Part shown: one piece after another, positions 24,363-32,148 of the stretch
Layout of the letters: every line of letters starts with the position of its first letter
How positions within the stretch are numbered: position 1 is the first letter of the stretch
Assembly: GCF_000702585.1 (NCBI RefSeq)
Contig: NZ_JNIQ01000001.1
Location: 2,829,001 to 2,893,000 of the forward strand
From: Exiguobacterium aurantiacum DSM 6208
GTDB taxonomy: Bacteria; Bacillota; Bacilli; Exiguobacteriales; Exiguobacteriaceae
DNA: 64,000 bases
Direction: 5' to 3'
Made by a program: the position numbers and the translations under genes
Notes under the pieces: generated by a model
Told to the model about the DNA's origin: nothing
Database searches by the model: none
Seen by the model: only the letters and a program-made list of their open reading frames with translations

Positions 24363-24980
24363 ATGTTTCAGCGCAAATGGCTCGCCCTTTTCGGTGCTTT
24401 GGCCGTCTTGCTCGTGCTCGTCATCGCCAGTTTCATCGTTCAGTTACGGAACACGAACGAACGGATTGAGGCGATACATGGAGAACGACTCGATTCGTAT
24501 CAAGCGATCGAAGAGATCATGTATTACAATCTCGAGCGGGCCAACGCCATCCGTGGTCTTCTCGCCTACAACGACCGACGCTTCTTAGAGGCTTATTACA
24601 GCATGTCCCAACGAGCGAAAGAGTTGAAAGCTTCCATCGCCAGCGACCCGAACACACCGAGCTCACTTCTCGACTTGTTGTATCGCGACGGGATTTGGGA
24701 ACAAGAAGCCGACCGAGTCCTCGTCATTTACGAAACTGGTGATATCGACGAAGCGACCGCCGTGGCCGAGACGATGACCGATCAACGTCAGACCATCCTC
24801 GAAGATCTGCGTTCACTTAAAAAGATGCAATACAATGACATCCGTAAGCAGTTGACAGCGACACAACGAGAAATCGACCTCGCTATCCAAGTGCTCTTAT
24901 CGCTTTCGATTTTACTCGTCGCCACGTTCATCATCCTTTTGTTTTTAATGTTCAAACCACGAAAAAAGACCGATCATTAA
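24363..24980 (+). CDS. Orphan four-helix-bundle sensor-like membrane protein
   Basis: A 205-residue protein with a membrane helix at each end (residues 8-28 and about 178-198) and about 145 extracytoplasmic residues, predicted helical: NERIEAIHGERLDSYQAIEEI, then NLERANAIRGLLAYNDRRFLEAYY. This is the layout of the ligand-binding part of methyl-accepting chemotaxis proteins (4HB_MCP type), but the chain ends ten residues after the second helix with no HAMP or signalling domain. ATG 24363 lies seven bases behind GGGAGGG; ATG 24357 is possible. Function unknown. Confidence 0.7.
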   Translation: MFQRKWLALFGALAVLLVLVIASFIVQLRNTNERIEAIHGERLDSYQAIEEIMYYNLERANAIRGLLAYNDRRFLEAYYSMSQRAKELKASIASDPNTPSSLLDLLYRDGIWEQEADRVLVIYETGDIDEATAVAETMTDQRQTILEDLRSLKKMQYNDIRKQLTATQREIDLAIQVLLSLSILLVATFIILLFLMFKPRKKTDH

Positions 24981-24995
24981 TGACCGGCCCTTACG

Positions 24996-25020
24996 CCTCA
25001 AGCCTGCTTGAGGCTTTTTT
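24996..25020. terminator. Bidirectional terminator between the sensor gene and cadA
   Basis: Hairpin GCCTCAAGC/GCTTGAGGC with a two-base loop, followed by seven T residues on the plus strand. It overlaps the last codons of cadA. Confidence 0.8.
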
Positions 25021-27055
25021 TCGTCCCACGGATCAAACGGGTCGCGTTCCCGATGGCGAGCAAGGCGACGCCGACGTCGGCGAAGACGGCCTCCCACATC
25101 GAGGCGATACCAAGGACGCCGAGAACGAGGAACAATGCTTTCATCCCAAACGCGAACGCGATATTTTGCCAAACAATCCGCTTCGTCCGTTTGCCGAGGT
25201 CGATGGCGGCAACGATGTCGCTCGGGGCGTCGTTCATGAGGACGACGTCTGCAGCTGTGACAGCCGCGTCACTGCCGATGCCCCCCATCACGAGTCCGAC
25301 GTCGGCCCGCGCGAGTGCGGCCGCATCATTCAACCCGTCGCCGACGAAAGCGACTTTTCCGTGTCGAACCAATCGTTCGACCTCCTCGACTTTTTGATGG
25401 GGCAGGAGTTCGCTCTTCACGTCGTCAATCCCGAGATCTTGACCGACCTTGGCGGCGACCGCCGCCCGGTCCCCCGTCAACATGACGGTTCGATACCCGT
25501 GTCGCTTCAAGGAAGTGACCGCCTCGGTCGCGTCTTGCTTCACCGTGTCCATCAGCTCGATCCGCCCGAGCCATCGGTCGTTTTTCACTACGTGAACGTT
25601 CGTCCCGACTCTTGCCTCGGTCACTGCATGGCCTAGTTTCTCCATGTAGCGGGCACTGCCGACATAAATTCGATCCGTTCCGTCAAGCGCCATAAGGCCG
25701 TACCCCGGCTCTTCTCGCACATCAGAAAATGCCGTCGTCTCACCTGCTCGCGCCACAATCGCTACGGCGAGAGGGTGAGTCGAGGCGATCTCGACTCGGG
25801 CCGCGAGCTTTAATAACGCTTCTTCTGACATTTGTCCGTTCGTCTCGACTGCAGTCACGTCAAAACGTCCCGTCGTGAGCGTGCCAGTCTTATCGAACAC
25901 AATCGTGTCGACTTCGGCGAGTGTGTCTAAATATTCTCCACCTTTCACCAAAATGCCTCGTCGTGAACCTGCACCGATGCCGCCGAAATACCCGAGCGGA
26001 ATCGAGATGACGAGGGCGCAAGGACAGCTGATCACGAGAAAGATCAAGGCGCGATATACCCACTCTTCTAAATCACCGACGAAAAGTGGCGGTACGAACG
26101 CGACGACAGTTGCCAATCCGACAACAATCGGCGTATACACTTTAGCGAGACGCGTGATCATCTGCTCCGTCTTCGCTTTGTTCGCACTCGCCTGTTCAAC
26201 GAGCGCAATCATTTTTTGCAGGCTCGAATCATTCGCCGGTCGCTCCACCTCGACCTCAAGGCGCCCATCGAGGTTCAACATCCCGGCGAGCACGGCATCC
26301 CCCGGACCAGTTTGGCGGGGAAGTGATTCTCCTGTAAGTGACGCCGTGTCGAGTGAACTCGCTCCTGTCACAATTCTCCCATCCATCGGCACGTGTTCCC
26401 CTGCCCGGACGACGATGATGGCACCGATCTCGACGTCTTCTGGTCGGTGCTCAATTTCTGATCCTTCAACGAGAACCCTTGCCTTCGTCGGTTTCATGTT
26501 CAACAGCGACTGGATGGAGTGGCGCGAAGCTCTCACGGCCCGACCTTGGACATACTCACCGAGTTGATAAAATAACATGACCGCTACCGCTTCCGGATAT
26601 TCGGCAATCGCGAACGCACCGAGCGTCGCGACGGTCATGAGAAACTTTTCATCAAACCACTCGCGGGCCCAGATGTTACGCCCCGCCGTATACACCACGT
26701 CGTATCCGGCAATCACATAGGCGAGCACGTAAAAGAAGAGCGAGTCGGTAAACAAGCCGAGACCGAGCAAGACGAGAGCGATACCAAAGCGCCAAAGCAA
26801 TCGGTCCGCTTTCGTGTCCGCGTCGTCTTTCCGGACGAAATGGGCACCCGGTTCGATCCGCTCCATCGTCGCCTCGATCGAACGAAGCATCGCTTCACGA
26901 TCAGACGGCCCGACCCACTCGATCACCATTTGGCTCGTGGCAAAGTCGATGCGACACGACGTGACGCCGTCTTGCTCTGTGACGCGACGCTCGATCTTCG
27001 CTGCACAGTTCGTACAGGTGATCCCTTCGACCGGCAAGACATCTCGTTTTTCCAT
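24998..27055 (-). CDS. cadA: Cadmium/zinc/lead-exporting P1B-type ATPase
   Basis: A 685-residue heavy-metal ATPase. An N-terminal HMA domain carries GITCTNCAAK (metal-binding CxxC, residues 11-20). The membrane metal site is ISCPCALVISIPLGYFGG, where the CPC followed by SIPLGYFGG marks the CadA/ZntA subgroup. Then come DKTGT phosphorylation site, HP motif (ASTHPLAVAI), MLTGD and GDGLNDAAAL. It expels Cd2+, Zn2+ or Pb2+ with ATP. I chose ATG 27055, with GAGGAGG before it, over ATG 27070, which lies in the operator. It follows cadC with its own promoter. Confidence 0.92.
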   Translation of the reverse strand: MEKRDVLPVEGITCTNCAAKIERRVTEQDGVTSCRIDFATSQMVIEWVGPSDREAMLRSIEATMERIEPGAHFVRKDDADTKADRLLWRFGIALVLLGLGLFTDSLFFYVLAYVIAGYDVVYTAGRNIWAREWFDEKFLMTVATLGAFAIAEYPEAVAVMLFYQLGEYVQGRAVRASRHSIQSLLNMKPTKARVLVEGSEIEHRPEDVEIGAIIVVRAGEHVPMDGRIVTGASSLDTASLTGESLPRQTGPGDAVLAGMLNLDGRLEVEVERPANDSSLQKMIALVEQASANKAKTEQMITRLAKVYTPIVVGLATVVAFVPPLFVGDLEEWVYRALIFLVISCPCALVISIPLGYFGGIGAGSRRGILVKGGEYLDTLAEVDTIVFDKTGTLTTGRFDVTAVETNGQMSEEALLKLAARVEIASTHPLAVAIVARAGETTAFSDVREEPGYGLMALDGTDRIYVGSARYMEKLGHAVTEARVGTNVHVVKNDRWLGRIELMDTVKQDATEAVTSLKRHGYRTVMLTGDRAAVAAKVGQDLGIDDVKSELLPHQKVEEVERLVRHGKVAFVGDGLNDAAALARADVGLVMGGIGSDAAVTAADVVLMNDAPSDIVAAIDLGKRTKRIVWQNIAFAFGMKALFLVLGVLGIASMWEAVFADVGVALLAIGNATRLIRGTKKSLKQA

Positions 27056-27068
27056 CGTATCCCTCCTC

Positions 27069-27088
27069 ATTCAAACACTCGTTTGAAT
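27069..27088. promoter_or_regulatory. CadC operator in front of cadA
   Basis: A perfect 8-4-8 palindrome, ATTCAAAC-ACTC-GTTTGAAT, closely matching known CadC/SmtB operators (TTCAAA...TTTGAA). It lies between the -10 box and the ribosome binding site of cadA, so bound CadC would block initiation until metal releases it. Confidence 0.85.
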
Positions 27089-27090
27089 AT

Positions 27091-27119
27091 ATGATAACGT
27101 GCCCGCTCCCATATCGCAA
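27091..27119 (-). promoter_or_regulatory. Promoter of cadA
   Basis: On the minus strand TTGCGA (27114-27119) and TATCAT (27091-27096) are spaced by 17 bases, immediately upstream of the CadC operator. Confidence 0.65.
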
Positions 27120-27121
27120 CA

Positions 27122-27155
27122 CAAAAAAAGCGTCTCCCGCAACGCAGCGGTAGAC
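27122..27155 (-). terminator. Terminator of cadC
   Basis: Hairpin GTGTCTaCCGC/GCGGgAGACGC on the minus strand followed by seven T residues, directly after the cadC stop codon. Confidence 0.8.
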
Positions 27156-27157
27156 AC

Positions 27158-27526
27158 TCATGATTCGGTCGGTCGTTGTTCAGCACTATGGGCCATCGCA
27201 ATCTCGACGAGACGACGGACATGGTCGTCATCGAGCGAATAGTAGACGACTTTCCCGTCTTTCCGATATTTGACGAGCCCTTGCTCAAGCAACGTCCGGA
27301 GGTGATGAGACGCCGTCGCATTCGAGTGACCGATGACGGCCGCCACGTCACAAACGCATAATTCCGCTTCAAGCGTCAACACGTACAGCACTTTCAAGCG
27401 TGTGGGATCGGCGAACGCTTTGAACAAACGGCTGACTCGAGTCGCATCCAATTCAACGAGAGACGCTTGTAAAACCGCCACGTCTTCGCTTTGAATCGCA
27501 ATCGTTTCACATTGGGGTGCCTTCAC
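27158..27526 (-). CDS. cadC: Metal-responsive repressor CadC (ArsR/SmtB family)
   Basis: A 122-residue winged-helix repressor. The alpha-3N metal site residues are all visible: an N-terminal Cys in KAPQCETIA and the pair in ELCVCDVA. The recognition helix is NATASHHLRTLLEQGLVKYRKDGK. It binds Cd2+, Pb2+ or Zn2+ and then leaves DNA. I chose the GTG at 27526, preceded by GAGGTGA, because it gives the exact 122-residue length of classical CadC; an ATG at 27547 has no ribosome binding site. Own terminator separates it from cadA, which has a CadC operator. Confidence 0.9.
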   Translation of the reverse strand: MKAPQCETIAIQSEDVAVLQASLVELDATRVSRLFKAFADPTRLKVLYVLTLEAELCVCDVAAVIGHSNATASHHLRTLLEQGLVKYRKDGKVVYYSLDDDHVRRLVEIAMAHSAEQRPTES

Positions 27527-27593
27527 CTGTCTCACCTCATTTCTCATTACGTATAGTTTATCAAACCTTTACCGGAAAATCTGTTATATATTA

Positions 27594-27621
27594 TTATTGA
27601 CTTTTTCACCTCTGTTATAAT
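27594..27621 (+). promoter_or_regulatory. Promoter of yhfH
   Basis: CTGTTATAAT is a perfect -10 with an extended TG; TTATTG 16 bases upstream is a fair -35. Confidence 0.55.
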
Positions 27622-27673
27622 ACAATCAATACAACGAATAACGAATCCATATATTTGAAGGAGGAGTCTCAAC

Positions 27674-27832
27674 ATGAACGAATGGGCAAGCCGACTCGAG
27701 TCGTCGGTTGAATTTTATCGCAAGTTACCGGATAAGACGTGTCAAGAATGCGGGAAACATATGGATGAACAGTGCGAATCATACGAGAATACATGCGCAT
27801 CGTGCGCAGAAAAACTTCAAGTCACCGAATAA
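27674..27832 (+). CDS. yhfH: YhfH-like small zinc-ribbon protein
   Basis: A 52-residue protein: an N-terminal helix (VEFYRKLPDK) followed by TCQECGKHMDEQCESY and NTCASCAEKL, two CxxC knuckles that should bind one zinc. This is the arrangement of the YhfH family found in Bacillales, of unknown function. A strong GAAGGAGGAG site precedes the ATG and a perfect terminator follows, so it is a well-expressed single gene. Confidence 0.8.
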   Translation: MNEWASRLESSVEFYRKLPDKTCQECGKHMDEQCESYENTCASCAEKLQVTE

Positions 27833-27833
27833 A

Positions 27834-27873
27834 GCAATCCCCTCGGAACAATTTTCCGAGGGGATTGCTTTTA
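27834..27873. terminator. Bidirectional terminator between yhfH and crcB
   Basis: A perfect stem GCAATCCCCTCGGAA with its complement just behind the yhfH stop, followed by TTTT and overlapping the end of the crcB gene. Confidence 0.85.
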
Positions 27874-28215
27874 TCCAACATGGTAGCCGATATAGGCGGC
27901 AATCAAACCGAATACATAAGTCACTAATAAGTATAGGCCGAATCGAAGCCAATCTTTCGTCACGAACCGCATCACTTCGAGCTTGAACGTCGAGAACGTC
28001 GTGAACGACCCAAGGAATCCGACGCCGATCCCGAGTAGCAGTTGATGACTCACCTCAGCCGCATATAAGTATCCGAGGCAAAACGATCCCGTCACGTTCA
28101 CGAACAGCGTCGCCCAAGGGAAGACCGACGTCGTCCACACTTTGACGAGCTGACCGATTCCAAAGCGGGCCATCGCCCCAAAAAAGGCACCGACCATCAC
28201 TGTAACAATCACCAT
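27871..28215 (-). CDS. crcB: Fluoride channel FluC/CrcB, subunit 1
   Basis: A 114-residue four-helix protein of the CrcB/FluC family. The conserved NVTGSFCLGYL and GFLGSFTTFSTFKLE motifs line the fluoride pore and bind the central Na+. It exports fluoride as an antiparallel dimer. It is the second gene of a pair, overlapping the stop codon of the first; such tandem pairs in Firmicutes are thought to form heterodimers. ATG 28215 was chosen, with GGGGGAGG before it; GTG 28218 is an alternative. Confidence 0.9.
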   Translation of the reverse strand: MVIVTVMVGAFFGAMARFGIGQLVKVWTTSVFPWATLFVNVTGSFCLGYLYAAEVSHQLLLGIGVGFLGSFTTFSTFKLEVMRFVTKDWLRFGLYLLVTYVFGLIAAYIGYHVG

Positions 28216-28619
28216 CACGCCTCCCCCTTTCGCTTCGCGAAACGAAGGAATCGTTTATTGCCCAATTTATACCCTAACCACGAACTCAGCAGACCGAGTA
28301 CGATGCTCAGCGTCACATATGCGAGCGCCCCCGACAGGTTCCCTGTCTCGATCATCACGATCGTCTCGACGCTGAACGTCGAGAACGTCGTGAACGACCC
28401 AATAAATCCGGTACCGATCGCCGTGACGACCATCGGCGAGAGCCGTCCGGTCCGAAACAAGTAGTGGGTGAGCCAGCCGAGCATAAAACTTCCAATCAAG
28501 TTGACTGCAAGCGTCTCGAACGGGAACGTCCCGCCATAGAAATTATGGACCCCGACCCCGATTTCGTAACGTAAAAGCGCGCCGAACGCACCGGCTAGCC
28601 CGACATAAATATAGAGCAT
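28215..28619 (-). CDS. crcB: Fluoride channel FluC/CrcB, subunit 2
   Basis: A 134-residue CrcB paralogue: YVGLAGAFGALLRYEIG at the N-terminus, NLIGSFMLGWL in helix 2 and TGFIGSFTTFSTFSVET in helix 3. It has a longer, basic C-terminal tail (KLGNKRFLRFAKRKGEA). ATG 28619 follows GGGAGGAAA. The pair stands between the rocD terminator and yhfH. I could not find a fluoride riboswitch in the 90 bases upstream, which is where it often sits. Confidence 0.9.
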   Translation of the reverse strand: MLYIYVGLAGAFGALLRYEIGVGVHNFYGGTFPFETLAVNLIGSFMLGWLTHYLFRTGRLSPMVVTAIGTGFIGSFTTFSTFSVETIVMIETGNLSGALAYVTLSIVLGLLSSWLGYKLGNKRFLRFAKRKGEA

Positions 28620-28638
28620 GCCTGTTTCCTCCCTAACG

Positions 28639-28671
28639 AAAACACCTGCCGGGCAATACATGCGGCAGGTG
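28639..28671 (-). terminator. Terminator of rocD
   Basis: Stem CACCTGCCG (28643-28651) with CGGCAGGTG (28663-28671), followed on the minus strand by TTTTCG. It lies between rocD and the crcB pair. Confidence 0.7.
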
Positions 28672-28708
28672 TCGGATTGCTTCTTAAATTATAACAAATC
28701 GTGTGCGG

Positions 28709-29911
28709 TTATGAAATAGGTGTCGGTGCGAACACAGCCGCAATCGCCTCGAACGCTTCGTCGAGCTCTTCTTTCGTGATGACAAGCGGAGGCGCGAGGC
28801 GGATGACCGTTTCGTGTGTCTCTTTACAAAGCAAGCCCCGCTCTTTGAGCGCCTCACAGTAAGGACGAGCGGCTTCCGTCAACTCGATACCGATGAACAG
28901 TCCGCGCCCGCGCACTTCTTGGATGAGCGGATTGTCGATCGACTTGATCCGGTCCATGAAGTATGTCCCAAGCTCGAGAGAGCGCTCAGGGAGCTTCTCT
29001 TCTTCGAGCACTTCGAGCGCCGCAATCGAGACGGCCGCTGCGAGCGGATTCCCGCCGAAAGTCGAACCGTGCGACCCTGGGTTGAACACGCTGAGTACGT
29101 CTTCATTGGCTGCCACGCAAGAAACCGGGAACACCCCGCCTCCGAGCGCTTTTCCAAGAATATACATGTCCGGTTCGACGTCTTCCCATTCGATGGCGAA
29201 CCATTTCCCCGATCGTCCAAGACCCGATTGAATCTCATCGGCGACGAACAAGACGTTGTGCTCGCGGCATAATTCGCTCGCCCGTTTCAAATAGCCTGCC
29301 GGCGGAATGATGATGCCCGCCTCACCTTGGATCGGCTCGACGATGAACGCCGCCGTGTTTTCTGTGATGGCCGCTTCGAACGCGTCGATATCACCGTACG
29401 GCACGACTTTGAATCCAGGTAAGAGCGGTCCAAAGCCACGTTGATATTCTGCTTCCGTCGACATCGACACGGCCGCCATCGTGCGTCCGTGGAAGTTGCC
29501 CGAGCAGACGATGATCTCGGCTTGGCCTGGAATGTTCTTCACTTCATACGCCCAACGACGTGACGCCTTCACCGCCGTCTCGACCGCTTCGGCACCCGTA
29601 TTCATCGGCAACACCATCTGTTTATTTGTAAGCGTTGCCACTTTTTTGTAGAAGCGACCGAGCTGATCGTTATAAAACGCGCGTGACGTCAACGTGATCT
29701 TATCCGCTTGTTCTTTTAGCGCTTGAATGATTTTCGGATGACAATGCCCCTGGTTGACAGCCGAATATGCACTCAACATATCCATGTAGCGATTCCCTTC
29801 AGGATCGGTGACCCAAATCCCTTTCGCCTCCGAGATCACGATTGGAAGTGGATGATAGTTGTGCGCCCCGAACTTCTCTGTCAATTCAATCACATCTTGT
29901 GTTTTTGACAT
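28709..29911 (-). CDS. rocD: Ornithine aminotransferase
   Basis: A 400-residue class III PLP aminotransferase. It has the ornithine-type N-terminus [17 protein letters not shown], then [22 protein letters not shown], the PLP motif [17 protein letters not shown] and the Schiff-base lysine in [15 protein letters not shown]. It converts ornithine and 2-oxoglutarate to glutamate semialdehyde, the source of pyrroline-5-carboxylate for proC or for breakdown to glutamate. The ATG follows AAGGGGGAAA. It is monocistronic; the arginase and P5C dehydrogenase genes of a roc operon are not in the window. Confidence 0.93.
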   Translation of the reverse strand: MSKTQDVIELTEKFGAHNYHPLPIVISEAKGIWVTDPEGNRYMDMLSAYSAVNQGHCHPKIIQALKEQADKITLTSRAFYNDQLGRFYKKVATLTNKQMVLPMNTGAEAVETAVKASRRWAYEVKNIPGQAEIIVCSGNFHGRTMAAVSMSTEAEYQRGFGPLLPGFKVVPYGDIDAFEAAITENTAAFIVEPIQGEAGIIIPPAGYLKRASELCREHNVLFVADEIQSGLGRSGKWFAIEWEDVEPDMYILGKALGGGVFPVSCVAANEDVLSVFNPGSHGSTFGGNPLAAAVSIAALEVLEEEKLPERSLELGTYFMDRIKSIDNPLIQEVRGRGLFIGIELTEAARPYCEALKERGLLCKETHETVIRLAPPLVITKEELDEAFEAIAAVFAPTPIS

Positions 29912-30070
29912 TTGATTTCCCCCTTATTCTAAAAAGTCGATCTTACTCTTTCAGTATATGATGACCGTCTTTCTTTTGACAACGACGAACTTGACCATTC
30001 CTAGGGTTGGGAAAATAAGGTACACTGAATGTAGACTATGACTTATTCGACGTAGATTGGAGGAATTCGT

Positions 30071-32125
30071 GTGGCATCATTGCGTGACTTGCCGATTGAC
30101 GCGTTCATCGACGCCTTGTCAATCCCATGCTGTTATATCGACCTCGACGGCGACGTCCTCTTATGGAACGGACATGCGACAACGCTGTTCGGATGGGAGC
30201 GTGCCGAGGTGCTCCACCAAGCACTGCCTGTCGTCGAACATTTAGAAAGCGCGCTCGAGACGTGGTCACCGCTACTCCTTCAATACCCGTTCTCGACGAC
30301 GGCGATGACGCCGTTTCAACATAAAGACGGTTCGCTCGTCTATGCGACCGCCTACTTGCAATCGTTCTCCATCCACGACTTTAACGGCTATTTTCTCGCG
30401 TTCTTACCGAAAGGGTTCGGTCCGCTCATCAGCACCGAACAATTTAATCTATTACACCATTTCCAATCGATGATCGAGCAGTCGACGTACTATTTGTCGG
30501 CGAACGCAGAAGGGGTGATCCACGAGATCAACCCGATGCTATGTGAACTGATCGGTGCGCCGAACCATCGCTTCATCGGCCAAAACTGGTTTGAACTGAT
30601 TCATCCGGTGTACAAACATAATCCGATCGCCGATACGGTGCGCCACGCCCTTGTATCCGACCGCATTTGGAACGGTGAAATGCCGATCTATTCGAAGCGG
30701 CATGCGACGAACGTCTGTTGGCTCAACTTGACGGTCGTTCCGATCTTGAGCGAGGACGGCGACGTTCTTCAGTATACGGCGTTCGGGTTTGACGTCTCTG
30801 ACAAGAAGCGGCTCGAGCGTGAAGTCGAATACTTGGCGTACTACAACGACTTGACCGGTCTGTTGAATAAGAAAGGCTGGTTACGCGAATACAGAGACAT
30901 CCTCCAATCGACCGATCAAACAGAAGGGCTTGTCCATATCGCTTTATTTGATATCGACCGGTTCAAAATTATTAACGAGTCGTTCGGCTCACGCGTCGGC
31001 AACGAGCTGTTGCTCCAAATCAAGGAACGGGCTGCCCGTTACTTACCTGAATCAAGTGTCATGTTCCATCCTTCCGGCGGTCTGTTCGGTGTCCTATTCT
31101 TAGAACAATCGAAAGAAGAAGTGTTCCAATTGCTTCGTCAATTGCAGTACGAGTTGCAGCGACCGTTCCGGATTTATCACCATTCGATCATGTTGTCGAT
31201 TTCCATCGGCTGCGTCTTCTATCCGTCCGCGACGAACTCGTTAGAAGAACTGTACACTCGGGCGGAGAGCGCCCTGTTCAAAGGAAAACGGATCGGGGTC
31301 GGGACGATTCAATTCGTCACGAAAGACATGGATGACGCCTTCTCGCGGCAAATCCATATCGAGAAAGCATTGTATAAAGCGCTCGAAGAGAAACACTTTT
31401 ATCTCGAGTACCAACCGAAATACGAGTTGAAGACGGACCGGCTCATCGGGTTCGAGGCGCTGCTTCGATGGCATCACGACGAGCTCGGTCAAATCCCGCC
31501 TTCGGAATTCATCCCGCTCGCCGAAGAGATGGCGCTCATCGTCCCGATCAACAACTGGGTCATCCTTGAGGCGGCAAAACAGTTGAAGGCGTGGCAACCG
31601 CTCGTCGATCAACCGCTGTCGATGGGGGTCAACATCTCGCCGAACCAGTTCCGGAGTGAGAGTTTCATCAATACGTTGCGAAATATTAAACAGCAGCTCA
31701 ATTTAAATCCGAGCGACGTGATCCTCGAGATCACGGAAAGTCTTGTCATGCAACAGACAGAAGAAATCATCGCCCGGATGAATCAAATCAAGCGTCTCGA
31801 TTATCGTTTATCGATTGACGACTTCGGCACAGGATTCTCGTCACTTCAATATTTGAAGTCGTTCCCTGTCGACGAGCTGAAGATTGATAAAGTCTTTTTA
31901 GATGACTGGCTCACATCGAAGTCGCACTTGCTCAACGTCATCGTCCATCTCGGGAAGAGCTTGAACCTCCACGTCGTCGCCGAAGGTGTCGAGGACCAGG
32001 AGATGCTCGACCACTTAAAAACGACCGACTGCGACTCGTTCCAAGGCTTTTTATACGCCAAACCGATGTCGCCGCATCGAATCGTCCATATGCTCACGAA
32101 TCAAGTCGATAACAAAAAGCACTGA
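30071..32125 (+). CDS. Cytosolic PAS-PAS-GGDEF-EAL protein, probable c-di-GMP phosphodiesterase
   Basis: A 684-residue protein without membrane helices: PAS (about 10-110), PAS (about 130-250), GGDEF (about 255-420) and EAL (about 430-680). The cyclase motif is degenerate, PSGGLFGVLFLE in place of GGDEF, so it should not make c-di-GMP. The EAL residues are intact: GFEALLRWH near 460, NISPNQF, EITES and SIDDFGTGFSSL near 580. The likely activity is hydrolysis of c-di-GMP, with the dead GGDEF as a regulatory GTP site. The GTG start follows TTGGAGG. A strong bidirectional terminator follows. Confidence 0.9.
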   Translation: MASLRDLPIDAFIDALSIPCCYIDLDGDVLLWNGHATTLFGWERAEVLHQALPVVEHLESALETWSPLLLQYPFSTTAMTPFQHKDGSLVYATAYLQSFSIHDFNGYFLAFLPKGFGPLISTEQFNLLHHFQSMIEQSTYYLSANAEGVIHEINPMLCELIGAPNHRFIGQNWFELIHPVYKHNPIADTVRHALVSDRIWNGEMPIYSKRHATNVCWLNLTVVPILSEDGDVLQYTAFGFDVSDKKRLEREVEYLAYYNDLTGLLNKKGWLREYRDILQSTDQTEGLVHIALFDIDRFKIINESFGSRVGNELLLQIKERAARYLPESSVMFHPSGGLFGVLFLEQSKEEVFQLLRQLQYELQRPFRIYHHSIMLSISIGCVFYPSATNSLEELYTRAESALFKGKRIGVGTIQFVTKDMDDAFSRQIHIEKALYKALEEKHFYLEYQPKYELKTDRLIGFEALLRWHHDELGQIPPSEFIPLAEEMALIVPINNWVILEAAKQLKAWQPLVDQPLSMGVNISPNQFRSESFINTLRNIKQQLNLNPSDVILEITESLVMQQTEEIIARMNQIKRLDYRLSIDDFGTGFSSLQYLKSFPVDELKIDKVFLDDWLTSKSHLLNVIVHLGKSLNLHVVAEGVEDQEMLDHLKTTDCDSFQGFLYAKPMSPHRIVHMLTNQVDNKKH

Positions 32126-32147
32126 CCTCGCGGGTCAGTGCTTTTTC
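32114..32147. terminator. Bidirectional terminator between the PAS-GGDEF-EAL and APC genes
   Basis: Perfect stem AAAAAGCACTGACC and complement with loop TCGCG, T-tract on both strands; it overlaps the stop codon of the plus-strand gene. Confidence 0.9.
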
Positions 32148-32148
32148 G

